The notes under the pieces: model-generated
Databases searched by the model: none
Seen by the model: the letters and a program-made list of their open reading frames with translations, nothing else
Told to the model about the DNA's origin: nothing
Program-made: the position numbers and the translations under genes
Part shown: piece after piece, positions 1 through 8,429 of the stretch
Numbering within the stretch: position 1 is the stretch's first letter
Layout: each line of letters begins with the position of its first letter
Source: Lysinibacillus piscis
GTDB lineage: Bacteria > Bacillota > Bacilli > Bacillales_A > Planococcaceae
Length of the DNA: 64,000 nt
Assembly: GCF_026012395.1 (NCBI RefSeq)
Contig: NZ_BRZA01000002.1
Location: forward strand, 62,001 to 126,000
Reading direction: 5' to 3'

Positions 1-2
1 TT

Positions 3-473
3 GCCTTATTCCAAGTGACGGCTGCATTGTTGCAAGGTATTGATTTTCAAAAATGGATTGTGCTGAGCTTATTATCAGGTATTTTAGTCAAATTAGCACT
101 GAATATTCCATTGATTCGATGGTTAGAGACAGATGGCGCTATTTTAGCAACGGCTATCGGCTATAGTGTATCGATTGTTATTAACTTCTGGGTATTAAAA
201 CGCACATTAAACTATACATCGCAAATTGTCGTGCGTCGTATTTTACTTATTACGGGTTTAACGGCTGTTATGGCACTGAATGTAGTAGTTGTGCATAAGC
301 TGTTAGTTGTCTTTATCGGACCTGCTGATGGCAAGTTTACTGCACTCCTGTATTCGGTTATTTGTGCAGGTGTAGGTGTAGGTGTGTATGGCTATTTATC
401 GTTAAAATTAGGTTTAGCACAAAAATTACTTGGTGAACGACTAACGAAAATAACGAATAAATTTGGATTTTAA
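3..473 (+). CDS. ytgP: MurJ/YtgP-type polysaccharide (lipid II) flippase, C-terminal part
   Basis: The gene is cut by the left edge; the frame is open from base 3, so the visible GTG at 15 is probably internal. About 155 residues remain, with at least four hydrophobic membrane segments (around WIVLSLLSGILV, ILATAIGYSVSIVINF, ILLITGLTAVMALNVVVV and LYSVICAGVGVGVYGYL) and a short basic C-terminus. This fits the last helices of the MOP/MATE-like exporter family that moves lipid-linked wall precursors across the membrane. The following rsuA-type gene is the same neighbour that ytgP has in Bacillus subtilis, which is the main reason for the name. The substrate is inferred from the family, not visible here. 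Confidence 0.7.
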   Translation, partial: ALFQVTAALLQGIDFQKWIVLSLLSGILVKLALNIPLIRWLETDGAILATAIGYSVSIVINFWVLKRTLNYTSQIVVRRILLITGLTAVMALNVVVVHKLLVVFIGPADGKFTALLYSVICAGVGVGVYGYLSLKLGLAQKLLGERLTKITNKFGF

Positions 474-485
474 CTAGGGGGAGCT

Positions 486-1199
486 ATGCGTTTAGATAAA
501 TTATTAGCAAATATGGGCTATGGTTCTCGTAAAGAGGTCAAACAGCTATTAAAGCAAAAAGCCGTGACAGTAGATGGCGTTTATGTGAAAGATGCAGCAG
601 CACACGTGGATCCTGACAAACAAGATGTCTCTGTTTTTGGTGAGCGTGTCGTGTATACTGAATTTGTCTACTATATGATGAATAAGCCATCAGGTGTCAT
701 ATCAGCTACAGAGGATTTACGAGATGAAACCGTGATTGATTTACTAGAGCCACTACATCAGCATTTTCAACCATTTCCTGTTGGGCGTTTAGATAAGGAT
801 ACAGAAGGGCTTCTACTGTTAACAAATGATGGTATATTGGCACATAATTTATTATCACCTAAGAAGCATGTACCGAAAGTCTACTATGCCAAAATTGAAG
901 GCATTGTGACAGCAGAAGATGGTGAAAAATTTGCACAAGGTGTAGAGTTGGATGATGGCTATGTAACAAAACCTGGACAGCTCGTTATTTTAGCATCTGC
1001 GGAGCAATCTGAAATTGAGCTGACCATTCAAGAAGGAAAATTTCATCAAGTGAAGCGCATGTTTGAGGCTGTTGGTAAACGTGTCGTTTATTTAAAGCGT
1101 CTGTCGATGGGCAATTTGCAGCTTGATGAAAATTTAGCACTAGGCGAATATCGAGAGCTAACAGCCGCAGAATTAGCTAGTCTACAAAATAAATCATAA
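486..1199 (+). CDS. rsuA: 16S rRNA pseudouridine synthase, RsuA family
   Basis: 237 residues. An N-terminal S4 RNA-binding domain (residues 1–60, MRLDKLLANMGYGSRK) is followed by the RsuA/RluB/E/F catalytic domain. The motif GRLDKDTEGLLLLTND at 100–115 carries the catalytic aspartate D103. It should isomerise a uridine of the small-subunit rRNA (U516 in E. coli RsuA); the exact target base here is inferred. It starts 12 bp after the flippase stop, behind AGGGGGAG, so it is probably co-transcribed with it. Length and domain order are normal for the family. Confidence 0.9.
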   Translation: MRLDKLLANMGYGSRKEVKQLLKQKAVTVDGVYVKDAAAHVDPDKQDVSVFGERVVYTEFVYYMMNKPSGVISATEDLRDETVIDLLEPLHQHFQPFPVGRLDKDTEGLLLLTNDGILAHNLLSPKKHVPKVYYAKIEGIVTAEDGEKFAQGVELDDGYVTKPGQLVILASAEQSEIELTIQEGKFHQVKRMFEAVGKRVVYLKRLSMGNLQLDENLALGEYRELTAAELASLQNKS

Positions 1200-1245
1200 A
1201 ATGAACATTCAATTAGAAGAAGTTTACAGCCTATTAATACAAGAT

Positions 1246-1288
1246 AAAAAATTCCTCGGTATTATAATAATAGTATCGGGGAATTTTT
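1246..1288 (+). terminator. Intrinsic terminator after rsuA
   Basis: An AAAAATTCC / GGAATTTTT stem, extended inward by CGGTATTA/TAGTATCG-type pairs with some wobble, ends in a T run. It lies about 50 bp after the rsuA stop and separates it from the diguanylate cyclase gene. Confidence 0.75.
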
Positions 1289-1519
1289 AGTTATATAATA
1301 TTAAAGAATGGGGAAATTTAGTATATACATATATATACTAATAGTTGTATAATATGATAAAACTTTTGGATAAAGGTTAATAAATTATGGTACTATATTT
1401 TTATATTGGTAACACAGCAAATATTTACTACGCTGAACCAAAATAACAGCAGATGTCACAGTTTTTTCGAATTAGCTGAGGCGTAATTGATAACAATCAG
1501 AATAGTAGAGGATAGATAT

Positions 1520-3049
1520 ATGAAAAATTTGAGGATGAAATTGTTCATATCTTTAATTGCATTTGCTTTAATACTGGTTGCGGTAATTTTTTATGTGAAC
1601 CGACAAATATTACTGACGGATATTCAAAAGCAAGCTGAGATGAATAGAACGTTAATTGAAAATCATATTTTAACAGATATGCAAACAGTTGATAATGCAC
1701 ATTATTATTTTGACAACAATATATCAGATCAATTAAAAGAAGAATTACAAAAGATGATAGTTGAATACCAAAAAAATCCAGATGTCTCAACATGGAATTT
1801 AAAAAAAATGAAAGCTGCTCATGGCATGGAAGTATACATAATTGACCAAAAAAATACTGTTATTTATACAACATTCGAGCAGGATAAAGGCTTAAATTTT
1901 GCGGAGTGTTGCCAAAGATTCAGCAAGACATTGGATGATCGGCGAGCAAGTGGAAAATTTTATACAGATGGTATTGATATTGCTACAGCAACAGGCGATT
2001 ATCGAAAATACGGCTATTTAGCGACACCTGATAAAAAATACATTTTTGAGCTAGGTGTCTATCTACGAGAGGACAAATTATTTCAAACCTTTAATTTTGA
2101 AAAAACGGCACATTATTTAGTTGGTAAATATATTGACTTGTTAGAAATTCAAACCATTAATGCAGGTGGCGTTTTCTTTAATGATTCCAATGCAGTTGCT
2201 ATTACGGTTCAAGACCAATCGGCAGAATTTCAAAAACAGTATCAGTTAGCAAAAACAACGATGTATCCAGCTGAATATCAAAAAAAATTCAACAATGGCT
2301 ATGTTGAAACATATCGATTTTTACCATATCGGTCCGACAATGTGCGTGGAGAGGCTTCTGAAAGAGTCATCTATGTAAAATACGGTAACATTGCGGAAAC
2401 ACAGGCACTTGCTAAAAATACAAAACAATTTTGGTTTGTATTGGGTGTTGCCTTAACAACATCTTTCATTATGTTAGCAATCATTAATAAATTGATGTCA
2501 AACACAATACGTTTAGCGACATTTGATCCGCTAACAAATGTGTATAATCGTGCTACTTATATTATGAAAATGAATGAGTTATTGAAAAAAAAGAACACGA
2601 CACATCTTGGCTTATTACTTGTGGATTTAGACAACTTCAAGAAAATCAACGATCAATTTGGTCATATGGAAGGCGACAAAGTGCTTATTACAACGGCAAA
2701 GCTGCTGCAACAAGTCGTAGGCAAAAAAGGGTTTGTTGTTCGGTTTGGTGGAGATGAATTTGCTGTTGTGTTATACAAAGCAGATGAAAAAGTGATTCAA
2801 CAAGTTGCTGATGCTATTTTGGAGAAGTTTAGATTGCTCAAATATCAGCCACAACTTAAACATGAACAATGGTCTCTTTTATCTATTAGTATGGGTGGCG
2901 CGACGCTTCATCCAGCAAGTGACACAGAAAGAAGTTTATTTGAACGAGCAGATAAAGCATTGTATGTGGCAAAAAGCGCAGGGAAGGACCAATATGCTAA
3001 GTATGAAGAAGTAGCAGCAGACCAAAGCTATTATTTAACAAAAAAATAG
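1520..3049 (+). CDS. Membrane diguanylate cyclase with extracytoplasmic sensor domain
   Basis: An ATG at 1520 with AGAGGA just upstream is preferred over the longer open frame, giving 509 residues. There is an N-terminal membrane helix (about residues 7–26), an extracytoplasmic sensor region of roughly 280 residues that could be a Cache-like fold (not proven), a second helix (around WFVLGVALTTSFIMLAII) and a C-terminal GGDEF domain. The signature RFGGDEF is intact at 408–414 and the metal-binding DLDNFKKIND is present, so c-di-GMP synthesis from two GTP is expected. The usual RxxD inhibitory site upstream is GKKG here, so product inhibition at that site is unlikely. It is a single-gene unit with its own terminator. 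The sensed ligand is unknown. Confidence 0.88.
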   Translation: MKNLRMKLFISLIAFALILVAVIFYVNRQILLTDIQKQAEMNRTLIENHILTDMQTVDNAHYYFDNNISDQLKEELQKMIVEYQKNPDVSTWNLKKMKAAHGMEVYIIDQKNTVIYTTFEQDKGLNFAECCQRFSKTLDDRRASGKFYTDGIDIATATGDYRKYGYLATPDKKYIFELGVYLREDKLFQTFNFEKTAHYLVGKYIDLLEIQTINAGGVFFNDSNAVAITVQDQSAEFQKQYQLAKTTMYPAEYQKKFNNGYVETYRFLPYRSDNVRGEASERVIYVKYGNIAETQALAKNTKQFWFVLGVALTTSFIMLAIINKLMSNTIRLATFDPLTNVYNRATYIMKMNELLKKKNTTHLGLLLVDLDNFKKINDQFGHMEGDKVLITTAKLLQQVVGKKGFVVRFGGDEFAVVLYKADEKVIQQVADAILEKFRLLKYQPQLKHEQWSLLSISMGGATLHPASDTERSLFERADKALYVAKSAGKDQYAKYEEVAADQSYYLTKK

Positions 3050-3050
3050 G

Positions 3051-3086
3051 CGCATGAAATCAAATGTCATGATTTCATGCGTTTTT
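3051..3086 (+). terminator. Intrinsic terminator between convergent genes
   Basis: A perfect 12-bp stem CGCATGAAATCA / TGATTTCATGCG (arms 3051–3062 and 3070–3081) is followed by TTTTT. It ends the cyclase gene and may also serve the convergent transporter gene. Confidence 0.85.
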
Positions 3087-3088
3087 CT

Positions 3089-4258
3089 TTAGCTTTGCTG
3101 AGGTTTCATACGGTAAAATAAAGCGCTACATAGAACAAGGATGGCGATGATAATGAACATACCATCTAGATAATGCGTTAACAACCAGCCACCTATAATA
3201 GGTCCAATGAACCCGCCTAGATTCCTGAATTGTGCTGCACCTAAATAAGTGCCTTTTTGTGTATCAGGTGCAATTTCATCAATCATGACATTCATCGTAG
3301 GAAAGGCAAAAATTTCGCCAATGGTAAAGATAACCATAGCTGTAATATAGAGTGGATAATTTGTAGAGAAACCGAATAATAAGAGCCCCAATGCGAAAAA
3401 CAGAACACCTACTAGCAAAGTCGTGGTTGTTGAAAATCGTTCTGTCACAATGCTAATAGGTAGCTGTAATAACAGCACAACACCTGCATTGAGCGAAATT
3501 AAGAGTGAATAGAGCGCTACACCATCTTCTATTTTTAATTCAATGAATTGTGGCAGTGTTGAGTCAAATTGTGAATAGCCAATATTGATTAAAATAGCGC
3601 CTAATATAAAGCTGAGTAGTACACGGTTTGTCAATAAAATAGTAAAGGTTTGACGAATACTTGTTTTTGTTGAAGGCTGAGATGCCTGTGCTGTGTAATG
3701 ATTTAACACGAAAAATAAAAAGATGGTATAAATAATATACATAATGCCTGTTAGGATAAATGGCATACTCGGATTGGCTAATTTAGCAATATAAACACCG
3801 ATAATAGGACCGATTACTGCGGCAATATTAATGGCTGTGTAACGTAGTGAAAATAATCTTTTTCGTTTGTCAGCTGGTGTAAAGTCAATCATTAAGGCTT
3901 GTGTCGAAGGCTCAAAGAAAGAGCGGCATAAGCCATTCAATGCATTAAAAAGGACAAACAGCCATATGGATTGTGCTGTAGCGAAGCCAAAAAATACAAT
4001 ACTCCAAACAAGAATTGTTGATAAAATAACAATTTTACGCCCAAAGCGATCTGTAAAATAACCACCGAAAAAGCCACTCACCGTAGAGAGCAATGGCGCA
4101 ATCCCAATCGTTATCCCTATTTCTAAGGGAGAAGCGCCAATTTCATTATGTAAATAAATAGCTAAAAAGGGCATGGCCATAAAACTGGCAATGCGGGTGA
4201 AAATTGTTCCACCTAAAATAATCCATACTAGTGGATGGAAAAACTTAAATACAGCCAT
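3089..4258 (-). CDS. Major facilitator superfamily transporter (drug-efflux type)
   Basis: 389 residues from the ATG at 4258, which sits behind AGGAGG. The longer open frame to 4375 would run through a terminator hairpin and is rejected. Twelve hydrophobic segments are spread over the whole length, and the loop GGYFTDRFGRKIVIL after helix 2 is the MFS signature D-x-x-G-R-K/R. Proteins of this layout are usually proton-coupled exporters of small molecules; the substrate cannot be read from sequence. It stands alone, convergent with the diguanylate cyclase. Confidence 0.85.
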   Translation of the reverse strand: MAVFKFFHPLVWIILGGTIFTRIASFMAMPFLAIYLHNEIGASPLEIGITIGIAPLLSTVSGFFGGYFTDRFGRKIVILSTILVWSIVFFGFATAQSIWLFVLFNALNGLCRSFFEPSTQALMIDFTPADKRKRLFSLRYTAINIAAVIGPIIGVYIAKLANPSMPFILTGIMYIIYTIFLFFVLNHYTAQASQPSTKTSIRQTFTILLTNRVLLSFILGAILINIGYSQFDSTLPQFIELKIEDGVALYSLLISLNAGVVLLLQLPISIVTERFSTTTTLLVGVLFFALGLLLFGFSTNYPLYITAMVIFTIGEIFAFPTMNVMIDEIAPDTQKGTYLGAAQFRNLGGFIGPIIGGWLLTHYLDGMFIIIAILVLCSALFYRMKPQQS

Positions 4259-4335
4259 ATGAAAACCTCCTCTCGATATGTAGAATGTTTCGAGTGTAAC
4301 GGATTGTATCAGCGCTGTAAATAGAAAATAGCACA

Positions 4336-4370
4336 AAAAAGAATGACCCCGACGAAAGGTCATTCTTTTT
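4336..4370 (-). terminator. Bidirectional intrinsic terminator
   Basis: A perfect 13-bp stem AAAAAGAATGACC / GGTCATTCTTTTT with a 9-nt loop. On the minus strand it lies just after the small DeoR-type gene and before the transporter's ribosome site, so it separates the two units. Confidence 0.9.
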
Positions 4371-4402
4371 CTCATGCAAAATGCTTTACGGCAAACGTAA
4401 AA

Positions 4403-4624
4403 CTAAGATGTCAATTTTACTTTTTTACTCGTCGTTGTCCATCTGCCTCGACTTGGACTTGTCACCAAATCGTTAAAGGCTAACACATTCAAATCTCTTT
4501 GAACGGTGCGAGGAGTGATACTAAACTCTTCGACTAAATCTTGTGTAGACACAGTTCCTTTGTCTAAAATAAACATGTACACATCTTTAATACGATTAAG
4601 CATTCGATCAGTAGTTGGCTTCAT
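4403..4624 (-). CDS. ytzE: Small DeoR-type helix-turn-helix regulator (YtzE-like)
   Basis: 73 residues from the ATG at 4624, which has AAGGAG 11 nt upstream; a GTG four codons earlier lies on top of the ribosome site. Almost the whole protein is a winged helix-turn-helix of the DeoR type (RIKDVYMFILDKGTVSTQDL through RTVQRDLNVLAFNDLV), and there is no sugar-binding C-terminal domain. It therefore looks like a stand-alone DNA-binding domain, as in B. subtilis YtzE, whose target is not established to my knowledge. An 18-bp perfect palindrome lies about 120 bp upstream. Confidence 0.75.
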   Translation of the reverse strand: MKPTTDRMLNRIKDVYMFILDKGTVSTQDLVEEFSITPRTVQRDLNVLAFNDLVTSPSRGRWTTTSKKVKLTS

Positions 4625-4743
4625 AAAATGAACCACTCCTTCATCTTAATTCTCTTGGCAAAGACTAGCGGACGACATTATGTGCGGAGTGCACTAAGGC
4701 GATTAAGTTGCTGCCTGAGACATCCCCTTTTCTACTAATTTAG

Positions 4744-4761
4744 TCAGAATAATTATTCTGA
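4744..4761. promoter_or_regulatory. 18-bp perfect palindrome, operator candidate
   Basis: TCAGAATAATTATTCTGA is a perfect dyad in the 400-bp gap between the divergent ytzE-like and pepV genes. It resembles Fur/PerR-family boxes in its AATAATTATT core but has no central unpaired base. Apart from this the gap 4625–5025 shows only AT-rich sequence with no convincing gene. Confidence 0.4.
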
Positions 4762-5025
4762 TAATTTTATTATATAAAAAAATGTGTGGATTTTCTAGTG
4801 ATTACAATAGAAATTTACAATTTCAACATAAAATTAATACATCATTTTGTGGTTAAATAAGAGTAGTACACTATATGTAGTAGTATAGGTTTGTTAGTAG
4901 GCATTCGTCTTTAGACCTATTATGGAGTACGAAAGTCATATGTTTATTATATGGAGAGCGTGAAATGGTTGTTATTTAGTCTAGAAGCAGTAAAATAATG
5001 TTATGACAGTTGGAAGGATGATAAG

Positions 5026-6432
5026 ATGGATTGGTTACAAGCTGCAAAAGCAAAACAAGAGGAATTAATACAAAATTTACAGGCACTTGTGCAAATTAAT
5101 AGTGTACTGGATGAAGAAACAGCAACACAAAATGTGCCATTTGGAGATGGACCATTGCAAGCGTTAGAATGGTTATTAGCACAAGGTGAAGCGGCTGGTA
5201 TGCAAACCAAAAATGTAGATAACTATGCTGGTCATATTGAAATGGGTGAAGGTGAAGATTTGCTTGGCATTTTATGTCATGTCGATGTTGTACCGACGGG
5301 CGATGAAAGCAATTGGACATACCCTCCATTCAGTGGCACAGTAGCAGATGGTAAATTATATGCTCGTGGTGCGATTGATGATAAAGGACCAACAATTGCT
5401 GCTTGGATGGCAATGAAGCTGGTGAAAGAAGCAGGTATTTCACTTCACAAAAGAGTACGAATGATTATTGGTACAGACGAAGAAACAGGCTTCCGCTGTG
5501 TAGACCATTATTTTGAAAAAGAAGAAATGCCGACAATTGGCTTTGCACCAGATGCTGATTTCCCATTGATTAATGCTGAAAAAGGAATTGCTGAGCTTGA
5601 ATTTGTGCAACAACAAACAGGCGATGAACAGACAGAGCAATTACTACAATTTTATGCAGGGAAACGTCCAAATATGGTGCCAGATGTAGCGAAGGCAACG
5701 CTTCAATTGCTGGACGATGCGTTTGAACAGAATTTTCAAATATTTTTACAAAAAAATCAGCTAGAAGGCTCTTTTGCAACAGAGGGGACTCGCTATATAA
5801 TAACTATCAAAGGTAAATCAGCGCATGCGATGGAACCTGAAAAGGGTGTCAATGCGGCTGTTTATCTTGCTGCATTTTTACAACAGCAGGTGACAACAGC
5901 AGTCAGCAAGCAATTTGTTGATTTTGTTGTAGATGTTTTCCACCAAGATCATTATGGTCACGCATTAGCACTACAATTTGAGGATGATATGTCAGGCAAA
6001 ACAACCTTGAATCCAGGAATTGTGAATTATGATGTAGAAAAAGGCGGTAGCATTATTGTCAGCATGCGTTACGCTGTCACATATCCATATGATGAAAAAA
6101 TAGCGACGGCACAACCGATTGCATTGTCAAAAGGGTTTGCCTTAACGATTCGTGATGATTCAAAGCCTCATTATGTGAGTGCAGATGATGACTTGATTCA
6201 AACGTTAGCTGCTATTTATCGACGCCAAACAGGTGATTATGAAACACCGCTACTTTCAACAGGTGGTGGCACATATGCACGTGTGATGAAAAAAGGTGTT
6301 GCTTTCGGTATGTTGTTCCCAGGAGAGCCAGATGTTGCGCATCGAGCAGATGAGTTTGTTGTCATTGACAATTTAGTAACAGCGACAGCTATCTATGCTG
6401 AGGCGATTGTAGAACTTGCAGGCAAAAAATAA
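5026..6432 (+). CDS. pepV: Dipeptidase PepV, M20 family zinc peptidase
   Basis: 468 residues, the normal PepV length. It is an M20/M28-clan di-zinc peptidase that cleaves dipeptides in the cytoplasm. Visible ligand motifs are HVDVVPTGD (H85, D87), GAIDDKGP (D118/D119), GTDEETG (E152/E153 general base and ligand), APDADFP (around 174–180) and a late histidine in EPDVAHRADE. The long insertion between catalytic halves (about 185–380) is the PepV lid. The start follows GGAAGGATG. The D-amino-acid transaminase gene follows after 27 bp, so both are probably one operon turning over cell-derived peptides; that link is an inference. Confidence 0.93.
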   Translation: MDWLQAAKAKQEELIQNLQALVQINSVLDEETATQNVPFGDGPLQALEWLLAQGEAAGMQTKNVDNYAGHIEMGEGEDLLGILCHVDVVPTGDESNWTYPPFSGTVADGKLYARGAIDDKGPTIAAWMAMKLVKEAGISLHKRVRMIIGTDEETGFRCVDHYFEKEEMPTIGFAPDADFPLINAEKGIAELEFVQQQTGDEQTEQLLQFYAGKRPNMVPDVAKATLQLLDDAFEQNFQIFLQKNQLEGSFATEGTRYIITIKGKSAHAMEPEKGVNAAVYLAAFLQQQVTTAVSKQFVDFVVDVFHQDHYGHALALQFEDDMSGKTTLNPGIVNYDVEKGGSIIVSMRYAVTYPYDEKIATAQPIALSKGFALTIRDDSKPHYVSADDDLIQTLAAIYRRQTGDYETPLLSTGGGTYARVMKKGVAFGMLFPGEPDVAHRADEFVVIDNLVTATAIYAEAIVELAGKK

Positions 6433-6459
6433 TCTAGAAACAAAAAGGATGAAGAGGAC

Positions 6460-7305
6460 ATGGCGTATTCATTATGGAATGATCAAATCGTTGAAGAAGA
6501 ATCTATTGTAGTATCACCAGAAGATCGAGGCTATCAATTTGGTGACGGTATTTACGAAGTCGTAAAGGTATACAACGGGAATATGTTTACAGCACAAGAA
6601 CATATTGATCGTTTCTACGCCAGTGCCGAAAAAATTCGTCTTGTTATTCCTTATACAAAGGACGTTTTACACAAATTATTACATGAGCTAGTGGAAAAAA
6701 ATAATTTGGACAATGGGCATGTGTATTTCCAAATTACACGTGGAGCAATCTCTCGTAACCATGTATTTCCTGATGCATCTGTACCTGCTGTGTTAACTGG
6801 TAATGTCAAAGTAAGTGAACGACCTATCGCCAATTTTGAAAAAGGTGTTAAAGCTACATTTGTAGAAGATATTCGCTGGCTACGTTGTGACATTAAATCG
6901 TTAAATTTACTTGGCGCTGTGTTGGCAAAACAGGAAGCGTCTGAAAAAGGTTGCTACGAGGCTATTTTACACCGAGGAGATATTGTCACAGAATGTTCAT
7001 CTGCTAATGTTTATGGCATTAAGGATGGTACGCTTTACACACATCCAGCAGATAACTTTATTTTGAATGGTATTACTCGCCAAGTTATCTTAACATGTGC
7101 GGCAGAAATTGGCTTACCTGTTGTGGAAGAAGCTATGACAAAAGCGGATGTACTTACTATGGATGAGGTAATTGTATCCTCAGTTTCTTCAGAGGTTACA
7201 CCTGTCATTGACGTGGATGGACATGTCATTGGTCAAGGCGTACCTGGTGAATGGACACGCAAGTTACAACAAGCGTTCGAAGCAAAGCTACCGTTAGCTA
7301 AATAA
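6460..7305 (+). CDS. dat: D-amino-acid aminotransferase
   Basis: 281 residues, fold-type IV PLP enzyme. It interconverts D-alanine and D-glutamate (and D-aspartate) with their 2-oxo acids, supplying wall D-amino acids. Lys146 in DIKSLNLLGAV is the expected Schiff-base lysine (Lys145 in the Bacillus enzyme), the phosphate-binding region TECSSANVYG is at 177–186, and the N-terminal GYQFGDGIYE motif is intact. AAGGATG precedes the ATG. A strong terminator follows, closing the pepV–dat unit. D-Asp made here could feed the ATP-grasp ligase gene about 3.7 kb downstream; that is inference. Confidence 0.93.
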   Translation: MAYSLWNDQIVEEESIVVSPEDRGYQFGDGIYEVVKVYNGNMFTAQEHIDRFYASAEKIRLVIPYTKDVLHKLLHELVEKNNLDNGHVYFQITRGAISRNHVFPDASVPAVLTGNVKVSERPIANFEKGVKATFVEDIRWLRCDIKSLNLLGAVLAKQEASEKGCYEAILHRGDIVTECSSANVYGIKDGTLYTHPADNFILNGITRQVILTCAAEIGLPVVEEAMTKADVLTMDEVIVSSVSSEVTPVIDVDGHVIGQGVPGEWTRKLQQAFEAKLPLAK

Positions 7306-7316
7306 TAAGGAACTTG

Positions 7317-7356
7317 AGAGAACTATCCTATTTTTTAGTGGGATAGTTCTCTTTTT
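7317..7356 (+). terminator. Intrinsic terminator after dat
   Basis: A 12-bp stem AGAGAACTATCC / GGATAGTTCTCT is followed by TTTTT. It separates pepV–dat from the next unit. Confidence 0.9.
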
Positions 7357-7430
7357 ATGGTGTTTTCTAATACTATGTCATGTAAAATAAGAGAATGATA
7401 GAGGGCTAGTAAGAATGGAGTGACATATGG

Positions 7431-8426
7431 ATGGCACAATTAGTGAAATTACAAGATTATATTTCACGTTATCAAATTGATTTAGCGCGCTATCCTACAC
7501 AGTTTGTACGCTTGAAAAAGAATCAATGGGAGCGTGTAAGACGACAGTGGGAAGCTGGCGAAGAAATTACAGAATGGCAACAACCAACGAATGATTCAGA
7601 TAACGAGCTCATCGAAGAGAAAAATCGATTTTCTTTATTGAAAAAAATATTTGTTGGTCGGTCGAAGGAAGAAACAGAAGATGTGGAGCAAGTAGAAATT
7701 AGCAATGAGTTAGTCAGTGATGAAGATAGTATTCCAGAGGAAGAGTCTACCTTAACATTTGAACCAAAAATCGTTTATGCACCACAATCGATTTATGAAT
7801 TAAAACAAATGTTTATCGATCAGTTTTTTCATTTTCAAATGAAATGGGCAAGCTCTACGTTGCGTGAAAAATCCTATGTCGACCCACGGTTTATGCGTGA
7901 TGGCCTATTACGTGATTTATTGCAAAAATTGCCTGATAATTATTTGTTATTTTATTACCCTATTTTAAAAATTAAAAAAGCACCGATTGAGTTGGATGTT
8001 GTTCTTATGTCACCAACAGAATGTATTTGTATTACAGTGTTAGATGGAGAAAATCAGGCTGTTTATGTAGGCGGAAGTGAGCGATTTTGGATGAAAAAAG
8101 TAGGGACAAAGGATTCCAAAATATTAAACCCCTTGATCAATTTAAATCGTATGGAATCAGTCATTAAGCAGCTTCTTGCACAAGATGGCGTGAGTATGCC
8201 GATTCGCAAGGTGATTTTAACACGTAATGGTTATTTTGATTATCCTGGCTCTTTGTTTGGCACACAGCTTGTCGACCGCCGAAATTATGGAGAGTGGTTG
8301 GAGCAATTAAAAAAAGTATCCTCCCCGATGAAGCATATGCAAATTCGTGCAGCACAAACCATTTTAAATACTGTGCAAACGACTTCATTCAATCGAGATA
8401 TATGGTCTCCATCAGCAGAGGAATAA
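7431..8426 (+). CDS. ytlQ: Uncharacterised YtlQ-like protein with degenerate NERD-like nuclease fold
   Basis: 331 residues, cytoplasmic. The N-terminus (1–120) is charged and includes an acidic low-complexity stretch (EEETEDVEQVEISNELVSDEDS). The C-terminal half (about 120–310) follows the outline of NERD/restriction-endonuclease-like domains: IELDVVLMSPTECICITV, then GGSERFW, then NPLINLNRMESVIKQLL. In NERD proteins the strand after the conserved aspartate carries an E-x-K; here it reads ITVLDGE, so a catalytic lysine is not evident. The position before the lipid-kinase gene (4-bp gap) matches B. subtilis ytlQ–ytlR. The function is unknown; the fold call is only pattern-based. Confidence 0.6.
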   Translation: MAQLVKLQDYISRYQIDLARYPTQFVRLKKNQWERVRRQWEAGEEITEWQQPTNDSDNELIEEKNRFSLLKKIFVGRSKEETEDVEQVEISNELVSDEDSIPEEESTLTFEPKIVYAPQSIYELKQMFIDQFFHFQMKWASSTLREKSYVDPRFMRDGLLRDLLQKLPDNYLLFYYPILKIKKAPIELDVVLMSPTECICITVLDGENQAVYVGGSERFWMKKVGTKDSKILNPLINLNRMESVIKQLLAQDGVSMPIRKVILTRNGYFDYPGSLFGTQLVDRRNYGEWLEQLKKVSSPMKHMQIRAAQTILNTVQTTSFNRDIWSPSAEE

Positions 8427-8429
8427 CGA

